Assembly: GCF_900102195.1 (NCBI RefSeq)
Contig: NZ_FNBE01000002.1
Coordinates: forward strand, 424,280 to 488,279
Reading direction: 5' to 3'
Origin: Pseudonocardia oroxyli
Lineage (GTDB): Bacteria; Actinomycetota; Actinomycetes; Mycobacteriales; Pseudonocardiaceae
Length of the DNA: 64,000 nucleotides
In this document: positions 1 to 9,659 of the stretch, piece after piece
Layout of the letters: each line of letters begins with the position of its first letter
How positions within the stretch are numbered: position 1 is the first letter of the stretch
Position numbers and translations under genes: made by a program
The notes under the pieces: generated by a model
The model's input: the letters and a program-made list of their open reading frames with translations, nothing else
Told to the model about the DNA's origin: nothing
The model's database searches: none

Positions 1-1
1 A

Positions 2-48
2 GGCCGCCGGGTTGCCGGGTGCTCGTCAACCTCTGGGCCGGCGGCCCT
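2..48. terminator. GC-rich hairpin at window edge
   Basis: Inverted repeat GGCCGCCGG (2-10) and CCGGCGGCC (38-46). It may end a gene lying left of the window. The rest of 1-293 shows no convincing gene and probably carries the promoter of the following membrane protein. There is no T-tract, so the terminator role is a guess. Confidence 0.25.
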
Positions 49-293
49 CGGTGAGGAACCTCGGCCGACCGCCCGGACCGCGATGATCCATTCGTGGGGA
101 GCGGTCCGGTCGCGAATCGACCGCTGCCCTCCCGGATTGTGGATCATGGCCAGGTCGGTGGGGTGCCGGGGTGCCGGGGTGCGGCTCGCCTCGGGTGCTG
201 CGCCCGGTTGTCGATGCTCGACGACCCGGCTCGCCACAGGCTGCTGCGGCGTGGCGGGCTGACTCTCGGGGGTCGCGCTGTAAGGCTCGGGGG

Positions 294-2507
294 ATGACCC
301 GATCGCTGCGTGCACCCCGCGCCGAGGCGGGCTCCTCGCGCGTCGGCCGCGACCCGGACCCCGACGCCGATGCCGAGTCCGACGGCACGGCCGCCGAGGC
401 ACGCGGGCCACGACCGCCCGAGGGGCTGGACCGGTTCCGGATCGTCCTCGCCGCGGCGATGGGCACGGTGCTCGTCAGCTACGCATTGCTGGTCCCGCCC
501 GCGTTGGTCGTGGTGCTGGCGGGCGGCGGGGGCGGCTCGGTGGACGGCGCGTTCGCCGCGGCCATCCCGCTCTGGCTCGCCGCGCACCTGATCCCGCTGG
601 ACCTGCAGGGCCAGCCCCTGAGCGTGCTCCCGCTGCTGCCCGCGCTCCTCGTCGTCGCGATCGTGTCGGTGGGGGCGCGCTGGGCCGTGCGCAGGCTGGG
701 TGGCCGCTTCCGGCACGACGCCGGTGCCGTCGTCGCCGCCTCGGCGGGGGCCCACGCCGCCGTCGCGGTGTTGGGCAGCGCGCTGCTGCCCAGCGCCGCC
801 GAGGTCGGTGCCGCGCCCTGGGCGGCCATGCTCGGCGCCGGGCTGGTCGCCGCCATCGGCGCCGGGGCCGGCGTGCTGCGGGCGTGCACCCTCCCCGAGA
901 GCTGGCGCGCCCGACTGCAGGGCTGGCCCGCCGCGGGCCTGGCCGGGGCCGTGGTCGGGGGTGCGGCGCTGGCGTTCGCCGGGTCGATCGTGCTCGTCGT
1001 CGGGCTGGTGTTCGGCGCGAGCCGTGCCCACGACATGTTCGAGTCCCTGACCCCGACCGGGGGCGGCGCGCTGGGCCTGACCCTGCTCTGTATCGCCTAT
1101 CTCCCCAACGCCGTGGTCGGCGGGGCCGCCTGGCTGCTCGGCCCGGGCGTCGACATCGGGCTGGGGGCCTGGACGCCTTTCGGCGGCGCGCCCGATGCGG
1201 TGCCGCCGTTCCCGCTGCTCGCCGCCCTGCCGACGGTCCCGTCCCCGGCCTGGGCGGTGGTCGTCGTGGTGGTGCCGGTCGGGATCGGGCTCGTGGTCGG
1301 CGGGGTCTGCCGCACCGCCCTCGGCGGCGCGACGGCCGCCGACCGGCTGCGTGCCGTCGGAGTCGCGACGGGGGTGCTGGCGCTCGGTGCCGCAGTGGTC
1401 GCCCTCGCGGCCGGTGGGCGGCTCTCCGCGGGCGACTTCGACCCCGTGGCGATGCCTGCCGGCCTGACGGTCCTCGCGGTGCTGGTGTGGGTCGGTGGCC
1501 CGGCGGCGGTCGTCGCGCTCGTGCAGCGGGGCGGGCCGCCTGCCCGGTCGGCCTCCGCGGACGAGGACCTGGCCTGGTACCGCGACGGCTACACCGAGGA
1601 TCAGCCGCTGGTCGAGGACGACGAGGCCGAGCGGGGCGAGGAGGCGTCGCCTGCGGCCGACGCCGTCGAGGACCTCGAGTCCGGCGGGCCTTCGGGCGGC
1701 GACGACCGGGCGGGCCCCGACGGCCCCGACGGCCCCGACGGCCCCGACACCGAGGGCCCCGCCGCGGAGGAGGGGTCGGAGGACGGCGACCCCGCCGCGG
1801 TGCCGGCCCCGGAGGACGACGGCGACGGGGTGGACAGTCGTACGGGTGGTGCGACGTCCGCGGGTCGCGTGCGGCATTCGGCCCCCGCGGGCCCGCGGGG
1901 GCACGCTGGTCGCCGCGGCGACCGGACGGCAGCGGTCGACGCCGCCCGACGCCGCCGCGAAGCCCGCCTGGCCCGCAGCGCCGCAGTGGAGACGCCGCGG
2001 TCCGAGCCGGACGAGCGGCCGCGTGCCGAGGGCCTCAGCGCCGAGGGGCCCCGTGCCGAGCAGTCCGGCAGCGACGGGCCTCGCGCCGAGACGAAGCGCG
2101 CAGGCCGGCCCCGTGCCGAGCAGTCCCGTTCCCGGCCACCCCGCACTGAGCAGCCGCGCGCCGACGGGCCCGGTGCCGAGCAGTCCGGCAGCGACGGGCC
2201 TCGCGCCGAGTCGACGCGCGCAGACCGGCCCCATGCCGAGCAGCCCCGCCCTGAGCACGCGAGCACCGAACACTCGAGCACCGAACACTCGAGCCCCGAA
2301 CACTCGAGCACCGAGCAGCCCGGTCCCGACCAACCCCCCGCCGCACGGCGCGGGCTGCTCCGCCGCCGCGACCCCCGGGAGAAGACGGACCCACCGGGCC
2401 GGACGCCCCCCGCCGCCCAGGAGACCGAGCCCGCCCCGCGGACGGTGGCCGAGCTCGTCGCGCTGCGGAAACGCCAGGCCGAGGCCGCACGTCCGGCCGA
2501 GGACTGA
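294..2507 (+). CDS. perM: PerM-like multi-pass membrane protein (DUF6350)
   Basis: 737-residue integral membrane protein. After a charged N-terminus of about 50 residues there are roughly nine hydrophobic segments up to about residue 410, followed by a long acidic then Pro/Arg/Glu-rich cytoplasmic tail. The membrane part and the position directly upstream of purN-purH match the actinobacterial DUF6350 family, which includes mycobacterial PerM, a cell-division-associated protein (knowledge of the family). ATG 294 is chosen because it follows a GGCTCGGGGG stretch and comes just before the first membrane segment; an in-frame upstream start at 171 is less likely. The C-terminal 160 residues are repetitive (separate entry) and probably disordered. 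Confidence 0.75.
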   Translation: MTRSLRAPRAEAGSSRVGRDPDPDADAESDGTAAEARGPRPPEGLDRFRIVLAAAMGTVLVSYALLVPPALVVVLAGGGGGSVDGAFAAAIPLWLAAHLIPLDLQGQPLSVLPLLPALLVVAIVSVGARWAVRRLGGRFRHDAGAVVAASAGAHAAVAVLGSALLPSAAEVGAAPWAAMLGAGLVAAIGAGAGVLRACTLPESWRARLQGWPAAGLAGAVVGGAALAFAGSIVLVVGLVFGASRAHDMFESLTPTGGGALGLTLLCIAYLPNAVVGGAAWLLGPGVDIGLGAWTPFGGAPDAVPPFPLLAALPTVPSPAWAVVVVVVPVGIGLVVGGVCRTALGGATAADRLRAVGVATGVLALGAAVVALAAGGRLSAGDFDPVAMPAGLTVLAVLVWVGGPAAVVALVQRGGPPARSASADEDLAWYRDGYTEDQPLVEDDEAERGEEASPAADAVEDLESGGPSGGDDRAGPDGPDGPDGPDTEGPAAEEGSEDGDPAAVPAPEDDGDGVDSRTGGATSAGRVRHSAPAGPRGHAGRRGDRTAAVDAARRRREARLARSAAVETPRSEPDERPRAEGLSAEGPRAEQSGSDGPRAETKRAGRPRAEQSRSRPPRTEQPRADGPGAEQSGSDGPRAESTRADRPHAEQPRPEHASTEHSSTEHSSPEHSSTEQPGPDQPPAARRGLLRRRDPREKTDPPGRTPPAAQETEPAPRTVAELVALRKRQAEAARPAED
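2041..2330 (+). repeat. tandem repeats in the PerM-like C-terminal tail
   Basis: A 120-nt unit occurs twice in tandem (2041-2160 and 2161-2280) with few differences and is in frame. It is followed by about four 15-nt units encoding (S)(S/P)TEHS-like pentapeptides (about 2265-2330). Both periods are multiples of three, so the repeats change only tail length. They encode a low-complexity Glu/Arg/Ser-rich segment. Confidence 0.8.
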
Positions 2508-2610
2508 GCGGGCCCGAGCGCGTCGGCGGACCCGAAAGGGCAGGTCCCCGCGCTGTGACCGCCGTCGCGGCTTAGGCTGGTGGGGTACCGAACCCGGCCC
2601 GAGGAGACAG

Positions 2611-3234
2611 GTGCCCGCCTCGTCGAGCGCAGACCCCACCGCGGGGGCCCGCGTACCCGGCCGAGCCCGGCTCGTCGTCCTCGCCTCCGGAGCAGGCACC
2701 CTGCTGCAGGCCCTGCTGGACGCCGGCACGGACTTCCCCGGCGAGGTCGTCGCCGTCGGCACCGACCGGGCGGACGCCCACGCCCTCGACCGCGCGGACC
2801 GCGTGGGCACGGCGACGTTCACCGTCCCCCCGAAGGCTCACGCGGACCGCGCCGCCTGGAACCTCGCGTTGCTGGAGGCGACCCGTCCGCACCGCCCCGA
2901 CCTGGTCGTCTGCGCCGGGTTCATGCGGATCCTGGGCGCCGCGTTCCTCGACGGCATCGGTTGCCCGATCGTCAACACCCACCCCGCGTTGCTGCCCGCC
3001 TTCCCCGGCGCGCACGCGGTCCGGGACGCCCTGGCCCACGGCGTGAAGGTCACCGGGAGCACCGTGCACCTGGTGGACGCCGGGGTCGACACCGGCCCGA
3101 TCCTCGCCCAGGAGGCCGTCCCGGTGCTGCCCGGGGACACCGAGGCCACCCTCCACGACCGCATCAAGATCACCGAGCGACGGCTGCTGCTGTCCACCGT
3201 CGCCGAGCTGTGCAACGGAGAGAGAGACCAGTGA
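2611..3234 (+). CDS. purN: phosphoribosylglycinamide formyltransferase
   Basis: 207 residues; transfers the formyl group of 10-formyl-THF to GAR in purine synthesis (cytosol). The N-terminal GAR-binding segment reads [19 protein letters not shown], and the catalytic region is present as [13 protein letters not shown] ([10 protein letters not shown]), the [12 protein letters not shown] motif with catalytic Asn-His, and the Asp loop [14 protein letters not shown] 2611 is chosen because GAGGAG lies 5 nt upstream and because it leaves the usual short N-terminus. The stop overlaps the purH start by 4 nt (GTGA), so the two are translationally coupled. Confidence 0.93.
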   Translation: MPASSSADPTAGARVPGRARLVVLASGAGTLLQALLDAGTDFPGEVVAVGTDRADAHALDRADRVGTATFTVPPKAHADRAAWNLALLEATRPHRPDLVVCAGFMRILGAAFLDGIGCPIVNTHPALLPAFPGAHAVRDALAHGVKVTGSTVHLVDAGVDTGPILAQEAVPVLPGDTEATLHDRIKITERRLLLSTVAELCNGERDQ

Positions 3235-4784
3235 GCGAGCGCCGTCCCATCAAGCGGGTCCTGATCAGCGTCTACGACAAGGCCGGTCTGCTCGACCTCG
3301 CGACCGGGCTGCACGCCGCCGGGATCGAGATCGTCTCCACCGGGTCCACGGCCCAGCGCATCGCGGACGCGGGCGTGCCCGTGACCCCCGTCGAGGAGCT
3401 GACCGGGTTCCCCGAGTGTCTCGACGGCCGGGTCAAGACCCTCCACCCGCGTGTCCACGCCGGCCTGCTCGCGGACACCCGCAAGCCGGAGCACCTCGCC
3501 CAGCTGGAGCAGCTCGGCATCGCGCCGTTCGACATGCTGGTGTCCAACCTCTACCCGTTCACCGAGACGGTGGCGTCGGGCGCCACGCCGGACGAGTGCG
3601 TCGAGCAGATCGACATCGGCGGGCCCGCGATGGTCCGCGCGTCGGCGAAGAACCACGACAGCCTCGCCGTGATCACCGACCCGACGCGCTACGGGTGGGT
3701 GCTGGAGCAGATCGGCGCGGGCGGGTTCACCCTGGCGGACCGGCGGGCGCTCGCGGCCGAGGCGTTCCGGCACACCGCCGCCTACGACGTCGCGGTCGCC
3801 TCCTGGATGGGCAGCGTCCTGGCCCCCGGCGACGGTGCCTTCCCCGAGTGGGCGGGCGCGACCTGGACCCGCACGGCGTCGCTGCGCTACGGCGAGAACC
3901 CGCACCAGGCCGCGGCGCTGTACGCGAACGGCACGCCCGGCCTCGCCGCCGCCGAGCAGCTGCACGGCAAGGAGATGTCCTACAACAACTACGTCGACGC
4001 CGACGCCGCCTGGCGGGCCGCCCACGACCACGGCGACCAGCCGACCGTCGCGGTGATCAAGCACGCCAACCCGTGCGGGATCGCGGTGGGCGCGGACGTC
4101 GCCGAGGCGCACCGCAAGGCCCACGCCACCGACCCGGTCAGCGCGTACGGCGGCGTCATCGCCACCAACCGCGAGGTGTCGGCCGAGATGGCGCGGCAGG
4201 TCAAGGACATCTTCACCGAGGTCGTGCTCGCCCCCGGCTTCGCCCCCGAGGCGCTGGAGATCCTGCAGACCAAGAAGAACATCCGGCTGCTGCGGCTGCC
4301 CGGCGAGGTCGTCCGGACGGGTGCCGAGATGCGTCCGATCAGCGGTGGGCTGCTCCTGCAGCAGCGGGACGCGATCGACGCCCCCGGCGACGACCCCACC
4401 TCCTGGAAGCTCGTCGCGGGCGAGGCCGCGGACGAGCAGACCCTCGCCGACCTGGCGTTCGCGTGGCGGGCCTGCCGGGCGGTGAAGTCCAACGCGATCC
4501 TGCTGGCGCGGGACGGGGCGGCCGTCGGTGTCGGGATGGGGCAGGTCAACCGGGTCGACTCCTGCCGGCTCGCGGTGACCCGCGCCGAGGACCGCGCCCA
4601 GGGCTCGGTCGCCGCCTCGGACGCCTTCTTTCCCTTCCCCGACGGCCTTCAGGTGCTGATCGACGGCGGCGTGCGGGCCGTCGTGCACCCGGGCGGGTCG
4701 ATCCGGGACGAGGAGGTCACCGCCGCCGCGGCCGCCGCGGGCGTGACCCTCTACCTGACCGGGACCCGGCACTTCGCCCACTGA
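3231..4784 (+). CDS. purH: bifunctional AICAR transformylase / IMP cyclohydrolase
   Basis: 517 residues, the normal length. The N-terminal MGS-like IMP cyclohydrolase domain (about 1-195) contains the STGST and DGRVKTLHP motifs. The C-terminal AICAR formyltransferase domain (about 200-517) contains LRYGENPHQ and IKHANPCG. It performs the last two steps of IMP synthesis and shares an operon with purN, whose stop it overlaps by 4 nt. GTG 3231 gives the normal N-terminus ([16 protein letters not shown]). A convergent small ORF on the other strand overlaps its last 68 nt. Confidence 0.95.
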   Translation: MSERRPIKRVLISVYDKAGLLDLATGLHAAGIEIVSTGSTAQRIADAGVPVTPVEELTGFPECLDGRVKTLHPRVHAGLLADTRKPEHLAQLEQLGIAPFDMLVSNLYPFTETVASGATPDECVEQIDIGGPAMVRASAKNHDSLAVITDPTRYGWVLEQIGAGGFTLADRRALAAEAFRHTAAYDVAVASWMGSVLAPGDGAFPEWAGATWTRTASLRYGENPHQAAALYANGTPGLAAAEQLHGKEMSYNNYVDADAAWRAAHDHGDQPTVAVIKHANPCGIAVGADVAEAHRKAHATDPVSAYGGVIATNREVSAEMARQVKDIFTEVVLAPGFAPEALEILQTKKNIRLLRLPGEVVRTGAEMRPISGGLLLQQRDAIDAPGDDPTSWKLVAGEAADEQTLADLAFAWRACRAVKSNAILLARDGAAVGVGMGQVNRVDSCRLAVTRAEDRAQGSVAASDAFFPFPDGLQVLIDGGVRAVVHPGGSIRDEEVTAAAAAAGVTLYLTGTRHFAH

Positions 4785-4932
4785 CCCGGCGGGGCAGCAG
4801 CCGGAGCAGGGCCAGGGTGGCCGCGATCAGGGTGCTGATCGCGACCACCCACCACAGGACGTCGAGCCCGCCGACGGCGAGGGCGCCCGCGGGCGCGGCC
4901 GTGAGCGCGGTGTCACCGGCCCTCCCGTACAT
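4717..4932 (-). CDS. small single-pass membrane protein
   Basis: 71-residue ORF with one hydrophobic segment (about residues 18-45, [20 protein letters not shown]) followed by a strongly basic, Arg/Ser-rich tail, so probably N-out/C-in. Its ATG overlaps the stop of the upstream glycosyltransferase (TGATG), which suggests translational coupling. The 3' 68 nt run antisense into the end of purH. I do not recognise the family; it could be a small partner of the glycosyltransferase. The basic tail may partly be antisense artefact, but the membrane segment and start overlap favour a real gene. Confidence 0.45.
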   Translation of the reverse strand: MYGRAGDTALTAAPAGALAVGGLDVLWWVVAISTLIAATLALLRLLPRRVSGRSAGSRSGRGSRPRRPRRR

Positions 4933-6041
4933 CAGATCGGGGCCGGGCTGAGATGGTGCCAGCGCGCCGTGCGGCCCTGGGCCAGCGCGGTCGCGGCGGC
5001 GAGGTAGACGGCCTGCTGGAACAGGTCGTAGCCGAACTCGACGACGATCGGTGCGGCCAGCAGGATCCCGCGCCACCCGCGGCGGCGGACCGTCCAGATC
5101 CGCTCGACCACGAACACCGCGGTGACCAGCAGCCAGACACCGCGCGGCGGCCCGAGCTCGCCCAACGCCGCGAACAGCGCCGTGGCCAGCAGGAACAGCA
5201 CCACGGCGAGGATGCCGAGATACATCCCGACCTGCTGGAGCCAGTACGGCGCGGTGACCCGGGAGAAGCCGTAGGCACGCAGGTTCTCCAGCGCACCGCG
5301 CTGCCAGCGCATCCGCTGGTGCCAGAGATCGCGCCAGGTCGGCATGACCTCGGTCTCGACGGTGCACCCGGCAGGCGACACGGCGCGCAGGCCGAGCGTG
5401 CGCACGGCCAGGGTGATCTCGTTGTCCTCGGTGAGCGCGCGGGAGTCGTAGACGTCGCCGGGGCGGCCGGGCAGCGCGGTGCCGCGCTCGGCGGCGATGC
5501 GGCGCAGGGTGCGCACCCGGAAGAGGGTTGCGGTGCCCGTGAGCACGCGGGCGCGGCCGCCGCGGCGGGCGATCTCACGGGCGTAGCGGGTGTACTCGTT
5601 GCGCTGCAGGGCGCCCGGCAGCGCGCGGGGCCGGAGCTCGCCGAGCAGGCCGTGCGCGTCGTCGGGGCGGCCGTGGAAGATCCCGCCGATCGCGCCGACG
5701 GTCGGGTCGTCGAGGTGGGCGCGCGCGAGCGCGAGGAAGTCGCTGCTCAGGGCGCTGTCGGCGTCGAGGACGAGGAGCAGGTCGGCGTCGTCGAGGGTGG
5801 GGAGCAGGACGCGCAGGGCCTGGTTCAGGGCGCCCGCCTTGCGATCGGTGTTGTCGACCGTCTCGAGCACCTCGGCGCCGTGTGCGAGGGCGACCGCGGC
5901 GGTCCCGTCGGTGCACCCGTCGGCCACGACGACCACCCGGTCCGGGCCGACGCGCTGCGCCCGCAGCGACGCCAGTGCCGCGGGCAGGGCGCGTTCCTCG
6001 TCGTGCGCGGGGACCAGCGCGACGATCCGTGTGTGCTCCAT
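4932..6041 (-). CDS. family 2 glycosyltransferase, membrane-bound
   Basis: 369 residues from ATG 6041, with an alternative in-frame ATG at 6080 adding 13 residues. The GT-A domain begins at once (IVALVPAHDEERALPAAL), with nucleotide-sugar and metal motifs DGCTDGT and VLDADSAL, the acceptor-region TEDNEIT, and the QRMRWQRG motif (Q..RW) typical of processive GT2 enzymes. At least two C-terminal membrane helices follow. The enzyme probably extends a cell-surface polysaccharide; donor and product cannot be read from sequence. It sits convergent to purH and overlaps a downstream small membrane protein. Confidence 0.85.
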   Translation of the reverse strand: MEHTRIVALVPAHDEERALPAALASLRAQRVGPDRVVVVADGCTDGTAAVALAHGAEVLETVDNTDRKAGALNQALRVLLPTLDDADLLLVLDADSALSSDFLALARAHLDDPTVGAIGGIFHGRPDDAHGLLGELRPRALPGALQRNEYTRYAREIARRGGRARVLTGTATLFRVRTLRRIAAERGTALPGRPGDVYDSRALTEDNEITLAVRTLGLRAVSPAGCTVETEVMPTWRDLWHQRMRWQRGALENLRAYGFSRVTAPYWLQQVGMYLGILAVVLFLLATALFAALGELGPPRGVWLLVTAVFVVERIWTVRRRGWRGILLAAPIVVEFGYDLFQQAVYLAAATALAQGRTARWHHLSPAPI

Positions 6042-6147
6042 CAGGCTCAATCCTGCTGCGCCGTACAGCCTCAAGGCCATCTTGTCTTTTCGCGGATCTT
6101 CGGCTACCCGATCGTGGCTTGAGCGAGCCGGGCGGCTGCGTTAGAGT

Positions 6148-6163
6148 TCGAACGTCAGTTCGA
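6148..6163. promoter_or_regulatory. LexA (SOS) box upstream of imuA'-imuB
   Basis: TCGAACGTCAGTTCGA is a perfect match to the actinobacterial LexA operator TCGAAC-N4-GTTCGA. It lies about 290 bp before the annotated imuA' start; the interval 6164-6449 shows no convincing gene. The box also faces the promoter side of the divergent glycosyltransferase (start 6041), but the mutasome genes are the expected targets. Confidence 0.9.
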
Positions 6164-6449
6164 ACACCGTCTCCCCGCGGTGTCGCTCGTCGCGTGGGAG
6201 AGGTGTCGCCGTGTGCCGTCGTGGTGTCCGGGTCGTTGCTGGTGGGAAGGGGTCTCCCCGGTCGCTGGGCGGGCTCGTCGCCGGAGGGGTCCGCGGCGGG
6301 GTGTGTGTCGGCGGTGCGGGTCGCCGGTCGGGCCGTGCGGGGTGGTCGGAGAGTGCGGGCGGGCGTGCTCTGCGTGAGATCCGCTCGGCGAAGACCACCC
6401 GAGAGGGTGATGAGGAGCGCGGTGGTGGTCACGCCGGGTCGGGGGACCG

Positions 6450-7385
6450 GTGAGGGCGGCGGAGCCGTGGCCGCCCGCGGAGTGGACGGACTGGCCCGAG
6501 CAGGAGCCGGGCGGCACGGTGGTGGGGAGCGGCCGTCCGCCCGGTGCGGCGCGAGGGCCGGGGAGCCACCCGGAGGAGGCCCGCCGGTCCGCGGGCCCGG
6601 AGCGGTCGGCGGCGCGCTCGGGGGAGAGTGCCGCCGACCGGCTCGCCGCCGCCCGTGGGCTGCTGCGCCGGATGGAGGAGCGGACCGCCGGGACGGAGCG
6701 CCCCGCACCCGCTCCGGGGGAGGACGGCCGGGTGCTCCCGGTCGCGGCGGCGCTGTCCCCGCTGCTGCCCGCGGGAGGGCTGCGGCGGGGGAGCACGGTG
6801 GCGGTCGCGGGTGGCCCCGGGTCGCTGTCCCTGCTGTTCGCGCTGCTCGCCGAGGCGTCGGCGGAGGGCGCGTGGGCGGGGGTGGTCGGGGTGCCCGGGC
6901 TCGGTGCGGTCGCCGCCGCGGAGGCCGGGGTGCGGCTCGAGCGGCTCGCGCTCGTGCCCCAGCCGGGTGCGGACCTGGTGGCGGTGGCGTCCGCGCTGCT
7001 CGACGGGCTGGACCTCGTGGTGCTGGCCGGTGCCCGCGGAGTGCGGGCGGGGGACCGGCAGCGGCTGGCCGCCCGTGCCCGGCAACGCGGGTCGGTGCTG
7101 CTCGCGCTGGGTCCCTGGCCCGGCGCGGACCTGACCCTGGGCTGTCGGGACGTGCGCTGGCGCGGGACGGATCGGGGCGCGGGCAGGCTGCGCGCGCGCC
7201 GCGCGGTGGTGCACTGCGGCGGCCGGGGCACGGGGGTCGCGGGTCGGGAGGCGGAACTGCTGCTGCCGGGTGCGCGGGGGGTCGCGGAGGTGGGGCACGT
7301 GGCCGATCCCGGTGCGGCCGATCCCGGGTGGCCCGGCGCGGGCTCGGGCGCGGAGGAGCCGGCGGCCGCGGCGGCGGTGTCGTGA
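6450..7385 (+). CDS. imuA': ImuA'-type RecA-fold protein of the SOS mutasome
   Basis: 311 residues. The RecA-like part (from about residue 95) has the GLRRGSTVAVAGGPGSLSLLFALLAEA segment, in which a degenerate P-loop position is recognisable, followed by a beta-strand pattern typical of ImuA/ImuA'. The protein serves DnaE2-dependent translesion synthesis as the adaptor of ImuB and DnaE2 (knowledge of the mycobacterial cassette). It is followed 85 nt later by imuB and preceded by a LexA box. GTG 6450 is a tentative start; the first 70 residues are low complexity, so the true start may differ. Confidence 0.75.
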   Translation: MRAAEPWPPAEWTDWPEQEPGGTVVGSGRPPGAARGPGSHPEEARRSAGPERSAARSGESAADRLAAARGLLRRMEERTAGTERPAPAPGEDGRVLPVAAALSPLLPAGGLRRGSTVAVAGGPGSLSLLFALLAEASAEGAWAGVVGVPGLGAVAAAEAGVRLERLALVPQPGADLVAVASALLDGLDLVVLAGARGVRAGDRQRLAARARQRGSVLLALGPWPGADLTLGCRDVRWRGTDRGAGRLRARRAVVHCGGRGTGVAGREAELLLPGARGVAEVGHVADPGAADPGWPGAGSGAEEPAAAAAVS

Positions 7386-7470
7386 GCGGCGGCGCCGACG
7401 ATCGCCGTCCGCGGCGCGCAGGTGCCGGATACGGCACCTGCGCACCGCAGGCCGCGATCAGGGGGCCCCG

Positions 7471-9600
7471 ATGAGCGCGGAGCGGGTGGTGGCGGTGTGG
7501 GCGCCGGACTGGCCGGTGGTCGCGGCCATGAAGGCCGCGCACGTGTCCCCCCACCGGCCCGCGGCGGTGTTCCTGGCCAACCGGGTGGTGGCGTGCTCGG
7601 CGGGGGCCCGGTCCTCGGGGGTGCGCCGGGGGTTGCGCCGGCGCGAGGCGCAGGCACGGTGTCCCGACATCGCGGTCCTGACCCCGGACACCGAGCGGGA
7701 CGCGCGGGCGTTCGAGCCCGTCGTCGTCGCGGTGGAGGAGCTGGCGCCGGGCGTGGAGGTGGTCCGGCCGGGGTTGCTCGTGCTGCCCGCGAAGGGCCCG
7801 GTCGGGTACTTCGGCGGCGAGCGGGCCGCGGCCGAGCGGCTGGTCGACCAGGTGGCCGCGCGGACCGGCGTCGAGGTGCAGATCGGGTTCGCGGACGGGC
7901 TGTTCGCGGCGGTGCTCGCGGCGCGGCGCGGCGTGGGCGTCGAGGCCGGGCGTAGCGCGGAGTTCCTCGCCCCGCTGAGCGTGGCGGAGCTCGACCGGGA
8001 GCCGGACGTCGACCGGGCCGAGCTCGTCGACCTGCTGCGCCGCCTGGGTCTGCGGAGCCTGGGGGCGTTCGGCGCGCTCGCGGCCGCGGACGTCGCCTCC
8101 CGTTTCGGCGCCGACGCGGTGCTGGCCCACCGGCTCGCCCGCGGCCTGGACCCCCGCCCGCCCGTCCGTCGTCGACCGCCGGAGGAGCTGGCCGCCGAGG
8201 TCGAGCTGGACCCGCCGGTGGAGCGGGTGGACGCGGCCGCGTTCGCCGCCCGGTCGCTCGCGGAGCGGCTGCACCGCACGCTGGCCGGGCACGGTCTGTC
8301 GTGCACGCGGCTCGGGGTGTGGGCGCGCACCGAGCAGGGCGAGGAACTGGTGCGGGTGTGGCGGTGCGCGGAGCCGCTCACCCCCTCGGGCACGGTCGAC
8401 CGGGTCCGCTGGCAGCTCGACGCCTGGCTCACCCGCGGCGGCTCCGGCGCGGTCGTCGCGCTGCGGCTCACCCCGGAGGAGACGGTCACCGCGGGGGCGC
8501 TGCAGCTCGGGCTGTGGGGAGACGTCGGGGAGTCCGACGAGCGCGCGGGCCGCGCCCTGGTCCGGGTGCAGGCCCTGCTCGGGCCGGAGTCCGTGGTCAC
8601 GGCGGTGCTGACGGGCGGCCGTGATCCCGGGGAGCGGGTGCGGCTCGTGCCGTGGGGAGACGACCGCGAGGCGGGCACCCGCGGCGCCGGTCCGCTCGAG
8701 GGCCCGCCCGCCCCTGCACCGACCCCCGGCTACGGCCCCTACCCGGACGCCCTGCGCCGGTCCGTGCTCGCCCACCCCGCCGGCCGAGCGCTGGGCGTCC
8801 GCACACCCCCGGCCCTCCACCTCGTCCGTGAGTCCCCCACCCCGGCCCCGCGAGTCCCCCACTCCGGACACGCGAGTCCCGCACCTCGGACACGCGAGTC
8901 CCGCACCCCGGACACGCGAGTCCCGCACCCCGGACCCGCGAGTCCCCCGGACCGGACCCACGAGCCCCTCGGTCCGGACACGCGCGTCCCCCTCACCGAG
9001 CCCGCGAGTCCTCCGCTGCAGGCTCGCGAGTCGGACACCGGCGCTGGGGAGGACGTCTCGGGTGATGCCCCCGCGGGTGTCGGGGCGGGCGCCACGCCGG
9101 ACTCGGCGCCGCAGCCCCCGCCTCCCCTCGCGCGCGCCGCCCCGCGCGGGTTCGCCCCGGACGCTCCGGAGGCCGCGCTGCGCGGCACCGCACCCGCGAA
9201 CCACAAGGAGCCCGTGGCCCGCGGGCCCGCCCGCTCCCAGGCGGTGCGCACGGCCGCGGCGGCGCGGGACCCGGTGCCCGCCTGGCCCGGCCGGTTACCC
9301 GCGCCCTCGCCCGCGACGGTGCCCGCCGAACCCCTGCCCGTCGAGCTGCGAGACGCTGCGGACCAGCCCGTCCACCTGCCCGAACCGGACCTGCTCAGCG
9401 CCGACCCGCACCGCCTGCTGCTGCCGCCGCACCCGCCCCGGGAGATCCGCGGCTGGGCGGGGCCGTGGCCGGTGGTGCAGCGCTGGTGGTCGCCGGAGGG
9501 CGCGGTGGGTTCCCGGCTGCAGGTCGAGCTGTCCGACGGTGTCGCCCTCCTGCTCCGGTACCGGGAGCAGCGCTGGTGGGTCGTCGGGATCTATGACTGA
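7471..9600 (+). CDS. imuB: ImuB, catalytically inactive Y-family polymerase homologue
   Basis: 709 residues, longer than the usual 500-550. The N-terminus is Y-family-like (VVAVWAPDWPVVAAM), but the catalytic DxD of motif I is absent (APDWP), as expected for ImuB, which acts as a scaffold. A beta-clamp-binding-like motif LQLGLW lies near residue 347. The domain to about residue 420 is followed by a repeat-derived Pro/Arg/Ser linker (8828-9045), a further low-complexity stretch, and a conserved Trp-rich C-terminus (WWSPEGAVGSRLQVELSDG). ATG 7471 directly precedes the conserved domain. SOS control through the upstream LexA box is likely. Confidence 0.88.
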   Translation: MSAERVVAVWAPDWPVVAAMKAAHVSPHRPAAVFLANRVVACSAGARSSGVRRGLRRREAQARCPDIAVLTPDTERDARAFEPVVVAVEELAPGVEVVRPGLLVLPAKGPVGYFGGERAAAERLVDQVAARTGVEVQIGFADGLFAAVLAARRGVGVEAGRSAEFLAPLSVAELDREPDVDRAELVDLLRRLGLRSLGAFGALAAADVASRFGADAVLAHRLARGLDPRPPVRRRPPEELAAEVELDPPVERVDAAAFAARSLAERLHRTLAGHGLSCTRLGVWARTEQGEELVRVWRCAEPLTPSGTVDRVRWQLDAWLTRGGSGAVVALRLTPEETVTAGALQLGLWGDVGESDERAGRALVRVQALLGPESVVTAVLTGGRDPGERVRLVPWGDDREAGTRGAGPLEGPPAPAPTPGYGPYPDALRRSVLAHPAGRALGVRTPPALHLVRESPTPAPRVPHSGHASPAPRTRESRTPDTRVPHPGPASPPDRTHEPLGPDTRVPLTEPASPPLQARESDTGAGEDVSGDAPAGVGAGATPDSAPQPPPPLARAAPRGFAPDAPEAALRGTAPANHKEPVARGPARSQAVRTAAAARDPVPAWPGRLPAPSPATVPAEPLPVELRDAADQPVHLPEPDLLSADPHRLLLPPHPPREIRGWAGPWPVVQRWWSPEGAVGSRLQVELSDGVALLLRYREQRWWVVGIYD
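8828..9045 (+). repeat. 22-nt minisatellite inside imuB
   Basis: About ten copies of a 22-nt unit whose core is CGCGAGTCCC followed by a CAC.CCGGACA-like half, starting near 8828, 8850, 8871, 8893, 8915, 8937, 8959, 8981, 9003 and 9024. Since 22 is not a multiple of three, three units encode a 22-residue peptide period with segments such as RESRTPDTRVPHP. The same unit occurs at 9660-9718, as a single copy near 54120, and in the DUF692 gene at 59640-59830. Confidence 0.85.
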
Positions 9601-9659
9601 GCCGGGCCCGGAGGGGTCGCGCCGCCGGACCCGTCGGCCGAGGTGCTCGCCCGCCGATG

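Noticed and set aside
144..2822. 892-residue minus-strand open frame across perM and purN
   Set aside because: Antisense shadow of GC-rich coding DNA: low-complexity Arg/Gly/Pro/Ala product without domains, opposite a well-supported purN and DUF6350 gene.
6211..6453. 80-residue ORF whose stop overlaps the imuA' start (GTGA)
   Set aside because: The overlap looks operon-like, but the Gly/Arg-rich product has no foldable pattern and sits in the expected SOS leader.
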